DNA of 64,000 nucleotides from Tragulus kanchil. Lineage: Eukaryota; Chordata; Mammalia; Artiodactyla; Tragulidae. Positions 47,715-59,598 of this stretch are shown one piece after another. The position numbers and the translations under genes were made by a program. The notes beneath the pieces are model-generated. The model did not search any database. It worked only from the letters and a program-made list of their open reading frames with translations, and had not been told where the DNA came from. The stretch covers positions 96,747,608 through 96,811,607 of the forward strand of contig JAIOJX010000025.1 in the NCBI GenBank assembly GCA_022376925.1, written 5' to 3'. How positions within the stretch are numbered: the first letter of the stretch is position 1; every line of letters starts with the position of its first letter.

Positions 47715-48642
47715 AAATAGTAATACCTCATCAAATTTTTTCATGTATTTTGAATTCTGGGAAAGATGGCATAGTGCAGTGGTGAAAAGAGTAGGTGCTG
47801 GTCTCAATTCTCAGTGTTCAAATCTTGTCAGCTGTGTTACCAGGAACAAGATAAGGACAGGTTGTTACCAAAGATTAAGGAGATAGCAAGAATGCACATG
47901 CCATGATTTGAGAACTTTCAGATGTACAAGCTGAATTTAGAAAAGTTAGAGGAACCAGAGATCAAATTGCCAACTTTCCTTAGATAATAAAAAAAGCAAG
48001 GGGAAATTTCCCGAAATACATCTACTTCTGCTTGCAAAACGCTTTAAAGGAAAAAATGTATCTAAGAAAGGATTCATGAAACAACATGATATTGGCAGAA
48101 TGTCAACTTTTCTTAGAACTGGATCAAACGCTGAGAGCATCTTCAAATATCCCAAGAAGAGTGTTATATAGTTTATTCAGAAGTTGAGCCATCATTTCTT
48201 TTGAGCCCCTTCCCATAATATCAGAGGAAATTAGGAAAGTATATAGGCACAGGCATGACTCGTGAACAGGCTTTTCCACAGATTTGGGGGAGGCAGAAAA
48301 TAGACAAGACAAGGGGCCATAAACACCCATATCAAAAGAGGGGAGGACCAATTAGTGCAGCTCCTAGCAACTCTTAGCTAAATTTTAAGGACTGCCACCA
48401 GAAAAGTGGGCTGAAATTGGTGATCACCAAAGTGATCCATTAATGGGAATATTGTATACACCTGGTGGCACTACCTTCCTCTCCCTTGCTTCTGAAAATT
48501 GTGGGGGAAATTTTGGGGGCGCTTGGACAGAATTTAGATCGCTGACGTTTTTAAGGTTGATCTATACAAATGCTAACGTTTTGAGTTCTATGTAGTATTG
48601 GAATTTTCAGTTTGTTTTCAGCTGCAAATAGTAACACCTCAA

Positions 48643-48802
48643 CAGGGGCTCAGTGTTGATCTGGTGGAGCAGGATGGGGAGGGAGATTTAGGGGGAGGTT
48701 TCGGGGGGCATATGGTGGATTCAGGTCAATGTGTGGCAGCAAACAACAAAACACTGTGATAATAAAAAAGTCAAACTCTGTAAAAAAATAAAATAATAAA
48801 AG
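48643..48802 (+). mobile_element. Very short L1 3' end (right copy)
   Basis: Second copy, with target repeats at 48626-48642 and 48803-48819. Confidence 0.75.
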
Positions 48803-49084
48803 AAATAGTAATACCTCATCAAATTTTTTCATGTATTTTGAATTCTGGGAAAGATGGCATAGTGCAGTGGTGAAAAGAGTAGGTGCTGGTCTCAATTCTC
48901 AGTGTTCAAATCTTGTCAGCTGTGTTACCAGGAACAAGATAAGGACAGGTTGTTACCAAAGATTAAGGAGATAGCAAGAATGCACATGCCATGATTTGAG
49001 AACTTTCAGATGTACAAGCTGAATTTAGAAAAGTTAGAGGAACCAGAGATCAAATTGCCAACTTTCCTTAGATAATAAAAAAAG

Positions 49085-50112
49085 CAAGGGAATTCCAGAA
49101 ATACATCTACTTCTGCTTCATTGACTATGCTACAGCCTTTGACTATGTGGATCACGGCAAACTGGAAAACTCTGATATAGATGGGAATACCAGACCACCT
49201 TACCTACCTCCTGAGAAACCTGTTTGCAGGTCAAGCAATAGTTAGAACTGGATATGGACCAACAGTCTGGTTCCACATTGAGAAAGGAGTATATCAAGTC
49301 TGTGTATTGTCACCTTGCTTATTTAACTTACAGGCAGAGGACATCATGCAAAATGTCGGGCTAAAGAAAGCACAAGGTGAAAGAACTAAAGAGCCTCTCG
49401 ATGAAGGTGAAAGAAGAGAGTGAAAAAACTGACTTAATACTCAACATTCAAAAAACTGAGATCATGGCATCTGATCCCATCATTTCATGACAAATAGATG
49501 GCAAACAGTGGAAACACTGACAGACTTTATTTTCTTGGCCTCCAAAATCCTGCAGATGGTGACTGCAGCCATGAAATTAAAAGATACTTCCTCCTTGGAA
49601 GAAGAGCTATGACAAACCTACAGCATATTAAAAAAACAAAGACATTTCTTTGCTGAAAATGATCCTATAGTCAAAACTATGGTTTTTCCAGTAGCCATGT
49701 ATGAATGTGAGAGTTGGACTCTAAAGAAGGCTGAGCACCAAAGAATTGATGTTTTCAAACTGTGGTATTGGAGACAATTCTTGAGAGTCCCTTGGGCTGC
49801 AAGGAGATCAAACCAGTCAATCCTATAGGATATTAATCCTATATATTCATTGGAAAGACCAAAGCTGAAGCTCCAATACTTTGGGCACCTGATGCGAAGA
49901 GCTGACTCATTGGAGAAGACCCTGATGCTGGGAAAGATTGAAGGCAGGAGGAAGAAGGGGCAACAGAGAGCGAGATGGTTGGATAGCATCACTGACTTAA
50001 TGGACGTGAGTTTGAGCAAGCTCCGGGAGATGGTGGAGGACAAGGAAGCCTAGTGTACTGTAGTCCATGGGGTTGCAAATAATCAGACATGACTGAGTGA
50101 CTAAACAACAAC
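49085..50112 (+). pseudogene. Broken BovB (RTE) LINE, reverse transcriptase to C-terminus
   Basis: This is the remnant of a non-LTR retrotransposon polyprotein, which in intact elements carries an endonuclease and a reverse transcriptase. The copy starts late in the polymerase ('FIDYATAFDYVDHGKL' at about 49117-49165). It shifts frame to 'MGIPDHLTYLLRNLFAG' (from 49181) and keeps 'LSPCLFNLQAEDIMQNVG'. It then jumps to 'EPLDEGERRE' and a stop at 49421-49423, so the segment that would carry the catalytic YxDD box is missing. The rest of the C-terminus follows in other frames, ending with 'LKLQYFGHLMRRADSLEKT' (49850-50053). The 5' two thirds of the element are absent. It is a dead copy that has lost the polymerase active site. 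Confidence 0.88.
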
Positions 50113-50142
50113 ATACGTGACTGATAAATAGAAAATAAATAA

Positions 50143-52438
50143 CAAAACATATGTAAAAGGAGAAAGGAAGGAGGGAAGAAGTTAGGAAGGGAAGGGAAGA
50201 AGAGAAGGAGGCAGACAGGTAGCAGTGAATCTGCAAAGCACTTCAGTAACACCCTCCCCTTCATGTCCTCTGCCGTCCCCACTGCAGCAGTTTCTACTAC
50301 TACCACTACTACTGCTGCTTGGACTTGGGCATCAGACACTGGGCGCAGTGTTTGGAATACAGTATCTAATTTTAGTTTTAGTCTCCTTAGAAACAAGGAT
50401 CGATAAATTCTGACTAATAACTCTGCTGAGACTAATTTCTTTCTTCCATTTTAAATCTGATTTGAGAAATAATCATCTGCATATTTTGTATCAGAATTAT
50501 CTTTACTTGGACACAGCATATTTAGAAAAAATACTCCAGCAGCAAGACAAGTCCTTAATTTTTGAAGAGCTGACATGTGAAAGATAATTAGATTTGTTCT
50601 CAAATGGCAGAGAGCATGCAAACCGTGTAGACTGTGCTACAGTAGGTCTGATACAGGGTGTGCCTTTTTAGTATGCGCCTGAACAGATTCTGATCCAAGT
50701 GGTGCGTGCATTGTGAATAGAGACATATTTGCTAATCTCTAGGATTTCTTCTACCACGAGGAGGCTTTGACCTTCTCAGATTGATGCTTTGGTTAGATAT
50801 TAACTTAGAAGTGCTAGCTAGATAATACTCTTCTTGTGATGTGAATAGCAATCATCCTGATGGCTGATAGAAGAAAGTAAATTCAATTCGAGTTGTTTGA
50901 TTTCCAGTTTCCACCTTCTGTCACTCAGTTGAGCTACATTATCTGTGCTGACTTTATGTACAAAACATTTTCAAATTAAAAAAGGCTATCCAAATATGAA
51001 TATAAACATACACTATACACTATGTTGGTTTGTTTAAAAAACAAAACAGATTAGCAAATATAAGCTGTTCCAGCCTGAAAGATCAGCTTTCCAATAAGAA
51101 AGAAAATAGATTATGTCATCAAATGTTTCTTTCTACTGTGAAAGGCCTATATTCCCACCATCCTCCAAGGTGCTAAGTACAGAAAATGATGTTTCTGTTT
51201 GCTGAGTCAATGGGTTTCCCTTGTATTCTTAAGGAAGTCTTGCAAAATTAAGAGAAAACCCTCATTCCATATTTTTTGGCAAACATACGAGATAAGCAAA
51301 ACATATGTAAAAGGAGAAAGGAAGGAGGGAAGAAGTTAGGAAGGGAAGGGAAGAAGAGAAGGAGGCAGACAGGTAGCAGTGAATCTGCAAAGCACTTCAG
51401 TAACACCCTCCCCTTCATGTCCTCTGCCGTCCCCACTGCAGCAGTTTCTACTACTACCACTACTACTGCTGCTTGGACTTGGGCATCAGACACTGGGCGC
51501 AGTGTTTGGAATACAGTATCTAATTTTAGTTTTAGTCTCCTTAGAAACAAGGATCGATAAATTCTGACTAATAACTCTGCTGAGACTAATTTCTTTCTTC
51601 CATTTTAAATCTGATTTGAGAAATAATCATCTGCATATTTTGTATCAGAATTATCTTTACTTGGACACAGCATATTTAGAAAAAAAATACTCCAGCAGCA
51701 AGACAAGTCCTTAATTTTTGAAGAGCTGACATGTGAAAGATAATTAGATTTGTTCTCAAATGGCAGAGAGCATGCAAACCGTGTAGACTGTGCTACAGTA
51801 GGTCTGATACAGGGTGTGCCTTTTTAGTATGCGCCTGAACAGATTCTGATCCAAGTGGTGCGTGCATTGTGAATAGAGACATATTTGCTAATCTCTAGGA
51901 TTTCTTCTACCACGAGGAGGCTTTGACCTTCTCAGATTGATGCTTTGGTTAGATATTAACTTAGAAGTGCTAGCTAGATAATACTCTTCTTGTGATGTGA
52001 ATAGCAATCATCCTGATGGCTGATAGAAGAAAGTAAATTCAATTCGAGTTGTTTGATTTCCAGTTTCCACCTTCTGTCACTCAGTTGAGCTACATTATCT
52101 GTGCTGACTTTATGTACAAAACATTTTCAAATTAAAAAAGGCTATCCAAATATGAATATAAACATACACTATACACTATGTTGGTTTGTTTAAAAAACAA
52201 AACAGATTAGCAAATATAAGCTGTTCCAGCCTGAAAGATCAGCTTTCCAATAAGAAAGAAAATAGATTATGTCATCAAATGTTTCTTTCTACTGTGAAAG
52301 GCCTATATTCCCACCATCCTCCAAGGTGCTAAGTACAGAAAATGATGTTTCTGTTTGCTGAGTCAATGGGTTTCCCTTGTATTCTTAAGGAAGTCTTGCA
52401 AAATTAAGAGAAAAACCCTCATTCCATATTTTTTGGCA
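50143..52438. repeat. Tandem duplication unit 20, 1.14 kb
   Basis: Positions 50143-51281 match 51297-52438 at a spacing of 1,154-1,157 bp, with small A-run changes. Junction bases 51282-51296 are a shortened form of 50110-50142, the sequence before the left copy. The unit includes a GA-rich tract (50158-50215 and 51312-51369). Confidence 0.97.
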
Positions 52439-53750
52439 CTTGACTGAAAAGAGCATGCTTCATGAGACTTAAACTTCTAAAATTAGGTGTAATAACCAAT
52501 GTAACAAACACTGTGGGAACAAAAAGTTTCTAGTTTTGCTGGTTTTGTGTTATAAAATCTTTGACTCCATATTACCTCTTTATTTATTAAGCAGTTTCTT
52601 GCAAGGTATGTAGGAAGGAAGTACAACATCTTCAGCTAGTACTAAATATAACTGAAAATGTTTCCAAAATAATTGGTTTGATATTTATAATTAATATTGC
52701 CTTTGTTCGTTAATCTTGGAACAATGATAATGTGGTTACTTGCCTTCTATGGCAAATTGCTGATGCCATAAAGAAAATCGTACTGTTCATAAGTTTAGTT
52801 TCAACTTTAGAAATTAATAGTGACTTCAGTCAGTAAGAATCCAAGCTGTTATTCAAGCTGGCAACATTTTGTCCTCATGAATCTAGTTAAAAGGAAATCC
52901 ATAAGGTGGAAAAGAATGTATTTAAAAATCTTAACTCTTAGCATGTTTCCAGTTGCATGAATAAATCTTCGATCCTTTCATCCTAATGAAAATAATAGAA
53001 ATGAAAGGAAACAATTTAGAAAAGTTTTTGTTGTGTATTGTCATGTTCTTATTACCACATATTTGATCCCTTATCATTATTGAAAACAATTTGAGGAGAT
53101 TCAATCTTAGAATAAATCTCTGCCAAAATCTACTAGGTTTTATTTTATTTTTTTTCCTTCCCCCTTTCCTTCCTCTCTTCCTCTTTCCTTCCCTTTGTTC
53201 TTTCCAGGTTGCCACCTTTTATAAAAATTCACCCTACTTGATGAGAATCTTAGTTTAAATTCCAGTGCTGGAACTTTGGAGACATACCTTACTTTTCTTC
53301 TCCTCCTCTACCACCATCACTTTCTTTCCATATTTTTTTTTTCCATCAATGAGAATCTACTTACTTCCTGAGATATCCATTTTCTTTTTTTTTTTCCCCA
53401 ATATTATCACACAACATCATCTAAGCAATATGGTCATCTCCTTTTCAGGAGGAAAAGAATGATGGCAAAATCATCATAACTCATGTTGCTCATGTTGACT
53501 TTGGTGTCTTCACAACTTGAGAGTAATATAATTGATGAAAAGTTTCAAGAATAAAATGCTCCTTAGCTGGCAAAAGATGCTGATTTGCATGTTGCCAGAG
53601 GGAGATACATGGTGTCCTAGTCTCTCAAATTTCTCTACAGAGAAATACGTCCTATTTGTAGAGTTAGTCACACATGTATTTATATTATGTTATGTATATT
53701 ATTATATATTAGTTGCATATACACATATATGGACACACATGCACACACAC
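52439..53750. other. Unduplicated sequence, no gene recognised
   Basis: AT-rich sequence with T-rich and C/T-rich tracts (about 53140-53215 and 53325-53400) and a TA/CA run at 53700-53758. The lysine-rich minus frame 52931-53215 is produced by the C/T tract. Confidence 0.55.
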
Positions 53751-53751
53751 A

Positions 53752-54716
53752 TATACAAATGCTAAATACTGGAGAATGTGTAGGGGCAAAAAAAGGAACC
53801 TTTCTACACTGTTGGTGGGAATGTATATTTGTGTAGCCACTCTGGAGAACAATATGAAGATTCCTTAAAAAAGTAAACACAAAGTTACTATACAATCCTG
53901 CAATTCCACTTCTGGGCATATATCTGTAGAAAACCATAACTCAAAAAGATACATATACTCCCGTGTTCATACCAGCACTATCTACAATGGCCAAGGCATG
54001 AAAGCATCCTAAATGTTCATCGACAGAAGAATAAGAGGATGTAGTATATTTATACAACAGACTATCACTCAGTCATAAAAAGAATGAAATAATACCTTTC
54101 ATGGATGGACTTAGAGATTGTCATACTATGTCAAAGACAAATATGTGATACTACTTATATGTGAAATAAAAATATGATGCAAATGAACTTAAATACAAAA
54201 TATAAACAAACTCACAGACTTAGAAAACAAGCTTATGGTTACCAAAGGGGAAAGGTGGAGGGAGGGATAAACTAGGAGTTTGGGATTAACATATACATAC
54301 TTCTGAGGTAGCACTAGTAGTAAGAAACTGCCTGCCAATGCAGGAGACGTAAGAGGCTCTGGTTTGATCCCTGAGTCAGGAAGATCCACTGGAGAAGGAA
54401 ATGGCTACCTACTCCAGTATTCTTGCCTGGAAAATCCTATGAACAGAGGAATTTGGTGGGTTACAGTCCATGGGGTCACAAAGAGTTGAATACGACTGAA
54501 GCAACTTAGTATGCACGTACACACACTACTATATATCAGATATATAACCAACAGGGATCTACTGCTTAGCACAGGAAAGCATACTCCATACTTTATAGTA
54601 AAATGTCAGGAGAAAGAATCAGAAAAATAATGGGTGTATAATTGAATCTCTTTGCTGTAAACCTAAAACTAACACAATATTGTCAGTTAACTGTACTTGA
54701 ACTTTGAAAAAAAGGG
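53752..54716 (+). mobile_element. L1 ORF2 3' end and 3' UTR, split by a Bov-tA (left copy)
   Basis: Starts at 'ctggagaatgtgtaggggca', then 'cctttctacactgttggtgg', 'ccacttctgggcatatatct' and 'tcatcgacagaagaataaga'. The UTR resumes after the SINE with 'ataaccaacagggatctact' and 'tgtacttgaactttgaaaaa'. It is decayed and non-coding. Confidence 0.85.
54302..54520 (+). mobile_element. Bov-tA SINE inserted in the L1 UTR (left copy)
   Basis: Plus-strand element with 'ctgccaatgcaggagacgta', 'ggtttgatccctgagtcagg', 'ctactccagtattcttgcct' and 'cgactgaagcaacttagtat'. Confidence 0.9.
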
Positions 54717-55412
54717 TTTTTCCAAAATTAAAAAAAAATGCCATTCAACTACCATGTATTCACAGTGCATTTGATGAGAGTTTATTTTGTCTAGTAAGCA
54801 CTAGGCACTGGATTTCAGAGATAAGCAAGACACTGTTTCTGTTCTGGAAGAGCTCATAAACTGGTGGAGGAGACATAAAATCCATCAGTTATAGATGACT
54901 GAAGAGTGAAAAATGGCAGCAGAGAGGCTCGGCCCCTTGCTTTTGAAAAGTGGGGAGAGATAAAGAGAAGCCTTTTGGGGGGAGATGACTGTTGCTCAGG
55001 GAAACCTTGGCCAGAAATATGGAACAGGAGGAAGCATTCCAAGATGATGTCTTTGAACATGAAAATTTCCTGGCTCATTCACAGATTAAAGATTTAAAGC
55101 TTTGGCCTAAATAGATCAGGCCCACTAGCAGCCAAGAGTCCTAAAACATGCCCCCCGCCCCAATCCAGCCCTCCTTACTCTAGTCCTTTTTTTTTTGAAA
55201 TAATACCTTTCATGGATGGACTTAGAGATTGTCATACTATGTCAAAGACAAATATGTGATACTACTTATATGTGAAATAAAAATATGATGCAAATGAACT
55301 TAAATACAAAATATAAACAAACTCACAGACTTAGAAAACAAGCTTATGGTTACCAAAGGGGAAAGGTGGAGGGAGGGATAAACTAGGAGTTTGGGATTAA
55401 CATATACATACT

Positions 55413-55631
55413 TCTGAGGTAGCACTAGTAGTAAGAAACTGCCTGCCAATGCAGGAGACGTAAGAGGCTCTGGTTTGATCCCTGAGTCAGGAAGATCCAC
55501 TGGAGAAGGAAATGGCTACCTACTCCAGTATTCTTGCCTGGAAAATCCTATGAACAGAGGAATTTGGTGGGTTACAGTCCATGGGGTCACAAAGAGTTGA
55601 ATACGACTGAAGCAACTTAGTATGCACGTAC
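55413..55631 (+). mobile_element. Bov-tA SINE in L1 UTR (right copy)
   Basis: Second copy of the SINE at 54302-54520, with L1 UTR on both sides (55196-55412 and 55632-55827). Confidence 0.9.
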
Positions 55632-56280
55632 ACACACTACTATATATCAGATATATAACCAACAGGGATCTACTGCTTAGCACAGGAAAGCATACTCCAT
55701 ACTTTATAGTAAAATGTCAGGAGAAAGAATCAGAAAAATAATGGGTGTATAATTGAATCTCTTTGCTGTAAACCTAAAACTAACACAATATTGTCAGTTA
55801 ACTGTACTTGAACTTTGAAAAAAAGGGTTTTTCCAAAATTAAAAAAAAATGCCATTCAACTACCATGTATTCACAGTGCATTTGATGAGAGTTTATTTTG
55901 TCTAGTAAGCACTAGGCACTGGATTTCAGAGATAAGCAAGACACTGTTTCTGTTCTGGAAGAGCTCATAAACTGGTGGAGGAGACATAAAATCCATCAGT
56001 TATAGATGACTGAAGAGTGAAAAATGGCAGCAGAGAGGCTCGGCCCCTTGCTTTTGAAAAGTGGGGAGAGATAAAGAGAAGCCTTTTGGGGGGAGATGAC
56101 TGTTGCTCAGGGAAACCTTGGCCAGAAATATGGAACAGGAGGAAGCATTCCAAGATGATGTCTTTGAACATGAAAATTTCCTGGCTCATTCACAGATTAA
56201 AGATTTAAAGCTTTGGCCTAAATAGATCAGGCCCACTAGCAGCCAAGAGTCCTAAAACATGCCCCCCGCCCCAATCCAGC

Positions 56281-56822
56281 TCCCTCTGTCCTTACTCTAG
56301 TCTAGCATTGCATTATGATTATTTGTTATGTTGTTTTCTTTCCAACTAGAGGGTAAAGAGAGAGGGGCCATGTGTCACCATCTTTGTATGATATCATGCT
56401 TCACATTAATGGGAAGTGTACATGTAAATGCCATGGAAAGTTTAAAGAATGCATATCCCCTTTCTGAAGATGGGTCAGGAGATCTTATTTCTAGACTGAC
56501 TGTTCCTTGCTAGCTATGTGGCTTCTGGAAAGCCACTGTCTGAATCCACATTTTGACTTCTGCTTGTGTGTAGCAAACATGTTAGATTAGAACTAACTCT
56601 CTTAAAATCCTTGAGTCTAAGTCTGGATGAACCTGTGATTCTGCCTAATTAGACTATAGAGCTTCAGTGAGTTTCAGAAATGAATATTGCTTTTACATCC
56701 TTTCAGGGTACTTAGCTTAGTGCTTTGTAACACTGGAGTGTGTGGTTTGAAGCCAGATCTTAGTTCCCAGTTGAACTCTCCTCAACTTCTACCGACTTTA
56801 GCCTTTTTCTTTTGTTACATGA
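56281..56822. other. Unduplicated sequence, no gene recognised
   Basis: I see no gene here. A short 61-codon frame (56328-56513) has no recognised domain. Confidence 0.5.
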
Positions 56823-59045
56823 AAAATATAAATATGAGTAAATAATTACTCAAGATGTTTGTTGATTGATTTCCCTTAGGTATTAGTCCAAAGTAAGGGG
56901 AGATGATGAAGTTAAGCAGAAACTCTGCCATCTTCTCTCATACCACACTTGCCTGAGAGGAGAAAACAGGATTTGCTGATTCTCTTCACATCCCGTTCCT
57001 GTCCTTCTGAGCTCTGAATTTTCATTATGTATTTAGTACGACAAAATCACTGAGTATCTACTCTGTGAAAGTTATTGGCTTAGAGTCGTTGGTATTAGAA
57101 GTCCACATAATATACTGAGAAGGGAAATGAACACAGTTTGAGATCAAGTTTTCAAGCTTTCTGAAACTCAAATCAGGAAATATGACCTGACAAATACCCA
57201 TGTGCTTTGAGGGTTGTTGAGATAGTCTGTTTGAAATTGATTGTCATAGAAATGAAAACAGCATATATATAAGAGGGTCATTTTCTTTCTGTGTTCCTGT
57301 CACATCCACTTCACCAGCCAATTCCTTCTCCATGGTCAAATATATGCTCTTTTGGATTGTCATTTCCTCTACCTACTGGGACATGAAATTGTCAGCCACC
57401 TACAAATACCCTTAATATTAGAGCTAAAGTGATACATGCCTCAGGAGAGGTGATGGACATATTCCTGCAGGAATTCAGAGGCAAAGAAGGTGCCTGCAAC
57501 AGCCTCTTAGCTTTGCTTGCTACAACTGTCCTCTAAACCCTTACTACCCAGGGTTCTGGTAACACAAGCTTTCTCATGAGTTGAACTATAGTTGGAGCAA
57601 GGTCATAGAAAAATTATAAATGACACCATAGATCTGAAGCGATATTGCTTTTACAATTGTCATTGTCATTTTTCACAAATATTTGACTTAAAAACAAATG
57701 TGGTTGGATTGGGACTACAAATATCTTTCTCCATGGTTTTCTGATAGAAAAGATATATTTCTTCAATACAAATCTTTTCTGAATTCTTTACACTCTAATT
57801 GGACATTGGATGATTGCGTACCCTTCAAGTCATCCTTCACTTTAAGTTAGCCAGAGTTTCAAATTAACCTCTTTTCTAATTTATTTGTATTATTTTCTTG
57901 AAGGACAAAAATTAATATTTTTCTCTTACATAGTACAAAAGACTTCTTTGTACTGAAAATATAAATATGAGTAAATAATTACTCAAGATGTTTGTTGATT
58001 GATTTCCCTTAGGTATTAGTCCAAAGTAAGGGGAGATGATGAAGTTAAGCAGAAACTCTGCCATCTTCTCTCATACCACACTTGCCTGAGAGGAGAAAAC
58101 AGGATTTGCTGATTCTCTTCACATCCCGTTCCTGTCCTTCTGAGCTCTGAATTTTCATTATGTATTTAGTACGACAAAATCACTGAGTATCTACTCTGTG
58201 AAAGTTATTGGCTTAGAGTCGTTGGTATTAGAAGTCCACATAATATACTGAGAAGGGAAATGAACACAGTTTGAGATCAAGTTTTCAAGCTTTCTGAAAC
58301 TCAAATCAGGAAATATGACCTGACAAATACCCATGTGCTTTGAGGGTTGTTGAGATAGTCTGTTTGAAATTGATTGTCATAGAAATGAAAACAGCATATA
58401 TATAAGAGGGTCATTTTCTTTCTGTGTTCCTGTCACATCCACTTCACCAGCCAATTCCTTCTCCATGGTCAAATATATGCTCTTTTGGATTGTCATTTCC
58501 TCTACCTACTGGGACATGAAATTGTCAGCCACCTACAAATACCCTTAATATTAGAGCTAAAGTGATACATGCCTCAGGAGAGGTGATGGACATATTCCTG
58601 CAGGAATTCAGAGGCAAAGAAGGTGCCTGCAACAGCCTCTTAGCTTTGCTTGCTACAACTGTCCTCTAAACCCTTACTACCCAGGGTTCTGGTAACACAA
58701 GCTTTCTCATGAGTTGAACTATAGTTGGAGCAAGGTCATAGAAAAATTATAAATGACACCATAGATCTGAAGCGATATTGCTTTTACAATTGTCATTGTC
58801 ATTTTTCACAAATATTTGACTTAAAAACAAATGTGGTTGGATTGGGACTACAAATATCTTTCTCCATGGTTTTCTGATAGAAAAGATATATTTCTTCAAT
58901 ACAAATCTTTTCTGAATTCTTTACACTCTAATTGGACATTGGATGATTGCGTACCCTTCAAGTCATCCTTCACTTTAAGTTAGCCAGAGTTTCAAATTAA
59001 CCTCTTTTCTAATTTATTTGTATTATTTTCTTGAAGGACAAAAAT
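56823..59045. repeat. Tandem duplication unit 22, 1.09 kb (last one)
   Basis: Positions 56823-57912 match 57956-59045 at a constant spacing of 1,133 bp, with no difference that I noticed. Junction bases 57913-57955 are a shortened form of about 59063-59120, the true continuation. Confidence 0.97.
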
Positions 59046-59401
59046 AAATTAGGGTAAAATGAATTTTTTTTACAGATCTATAACATAGTATGGCAAATAC
59101 GGAATTCAGACTTCTTTGGCTCAGAGGTCATATGGAGTAACTATTTGGTCCCTGCTGTAGACAGAATTGTGTCCTGTCCAAATTCATATGCTGAAGCCCT
59201 AACCCTCGATGTGATCATCTTTGTGGATGAGCTGTGGGGATAATTAGATGAACATTCTTAGTTTTCTGCTACAGAATTTTGTGCCTTGCTCAGCAAAGCT
59301 TTATCCATGATTTAGCACTGAATTTCCAGTATGTTTATGCTCCTGAGCAAATAAAAAAAAAAGCAAAGAAACAACAACAAGAAATAAAGATACAACTTAA
59401 C

Positions 59402-59478
59402 ATGACTACTAGAAAAACCATAGTTTGACCAGACAGACCTTTGTTTGAAAAGTGATGTCTTTTTTTTTTTTTTAATAC
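59402..59478 (-). mobile_element. Small BovB fragment
   Basis: 'actagaaaaaccatagtttg', then 'agacctttgtttgaaaagtg' and 'atgtctttttt' is the same BovB section seen at about 38755-38822, cut short here. Confidence 0.65.
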
Positions 59479-59598
59479 ACTACACATCTACAGAAGCTAG
59501 TACCATTGTTAACATATCTACACTCCTAATTCCCCTTACTATAGTTGTTTCTGTAGAGTTTTGTCCCCTGCTAACATATCATATCATGTATTTGTTGT

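Larger units (their letters stand above)
46962..49118. repeat. Tandem duplication unit 19, 1.07 kb
   Basis: Positions 46962-48033 match 48049-49118 at a spacing of 1,085-1,088 bp. Small differences occur at 47409-47430 versus 48494-48520 and at 48000-48015 versus 49088-49097. The stretch 46962-47373 is also part of unit 18, so it exists three times in total. The left copy ends just inside a BovB element. Confidence 0.95.
54085..56280. repeat. Tandem duplication unit 21, about 1.09 kb
   Basis: Positions 54085-55169 match 55196-56280 at a constant spacing of 1,111 bp. Junction bases 55170-55195 are a shortened form of 56281-56303 plus a T run. The left edge lies inside the L1. Confidence 0.97.

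Noticed and set aside
1..59045. CRISPR array or phage-like repeat system suggested by many direct repeats
   Set aside because: The repeats are about 1.1 kb long, different at every site, and present only twice. The surrounding DNA is full of ruminant SINEs and LINEs.
1..59045. A new composite transposon of about 1.1 kb
   Set aside because: The 22 units share no ends, no target-site duplications and no internal sequence. Each is a copy of its own neighbourhood.
1..59045. Satellite DNA with a monomer of about 1.1 kb
   Set aside because: The sequence changes completely from one unit to the next, so there is no common monomer.
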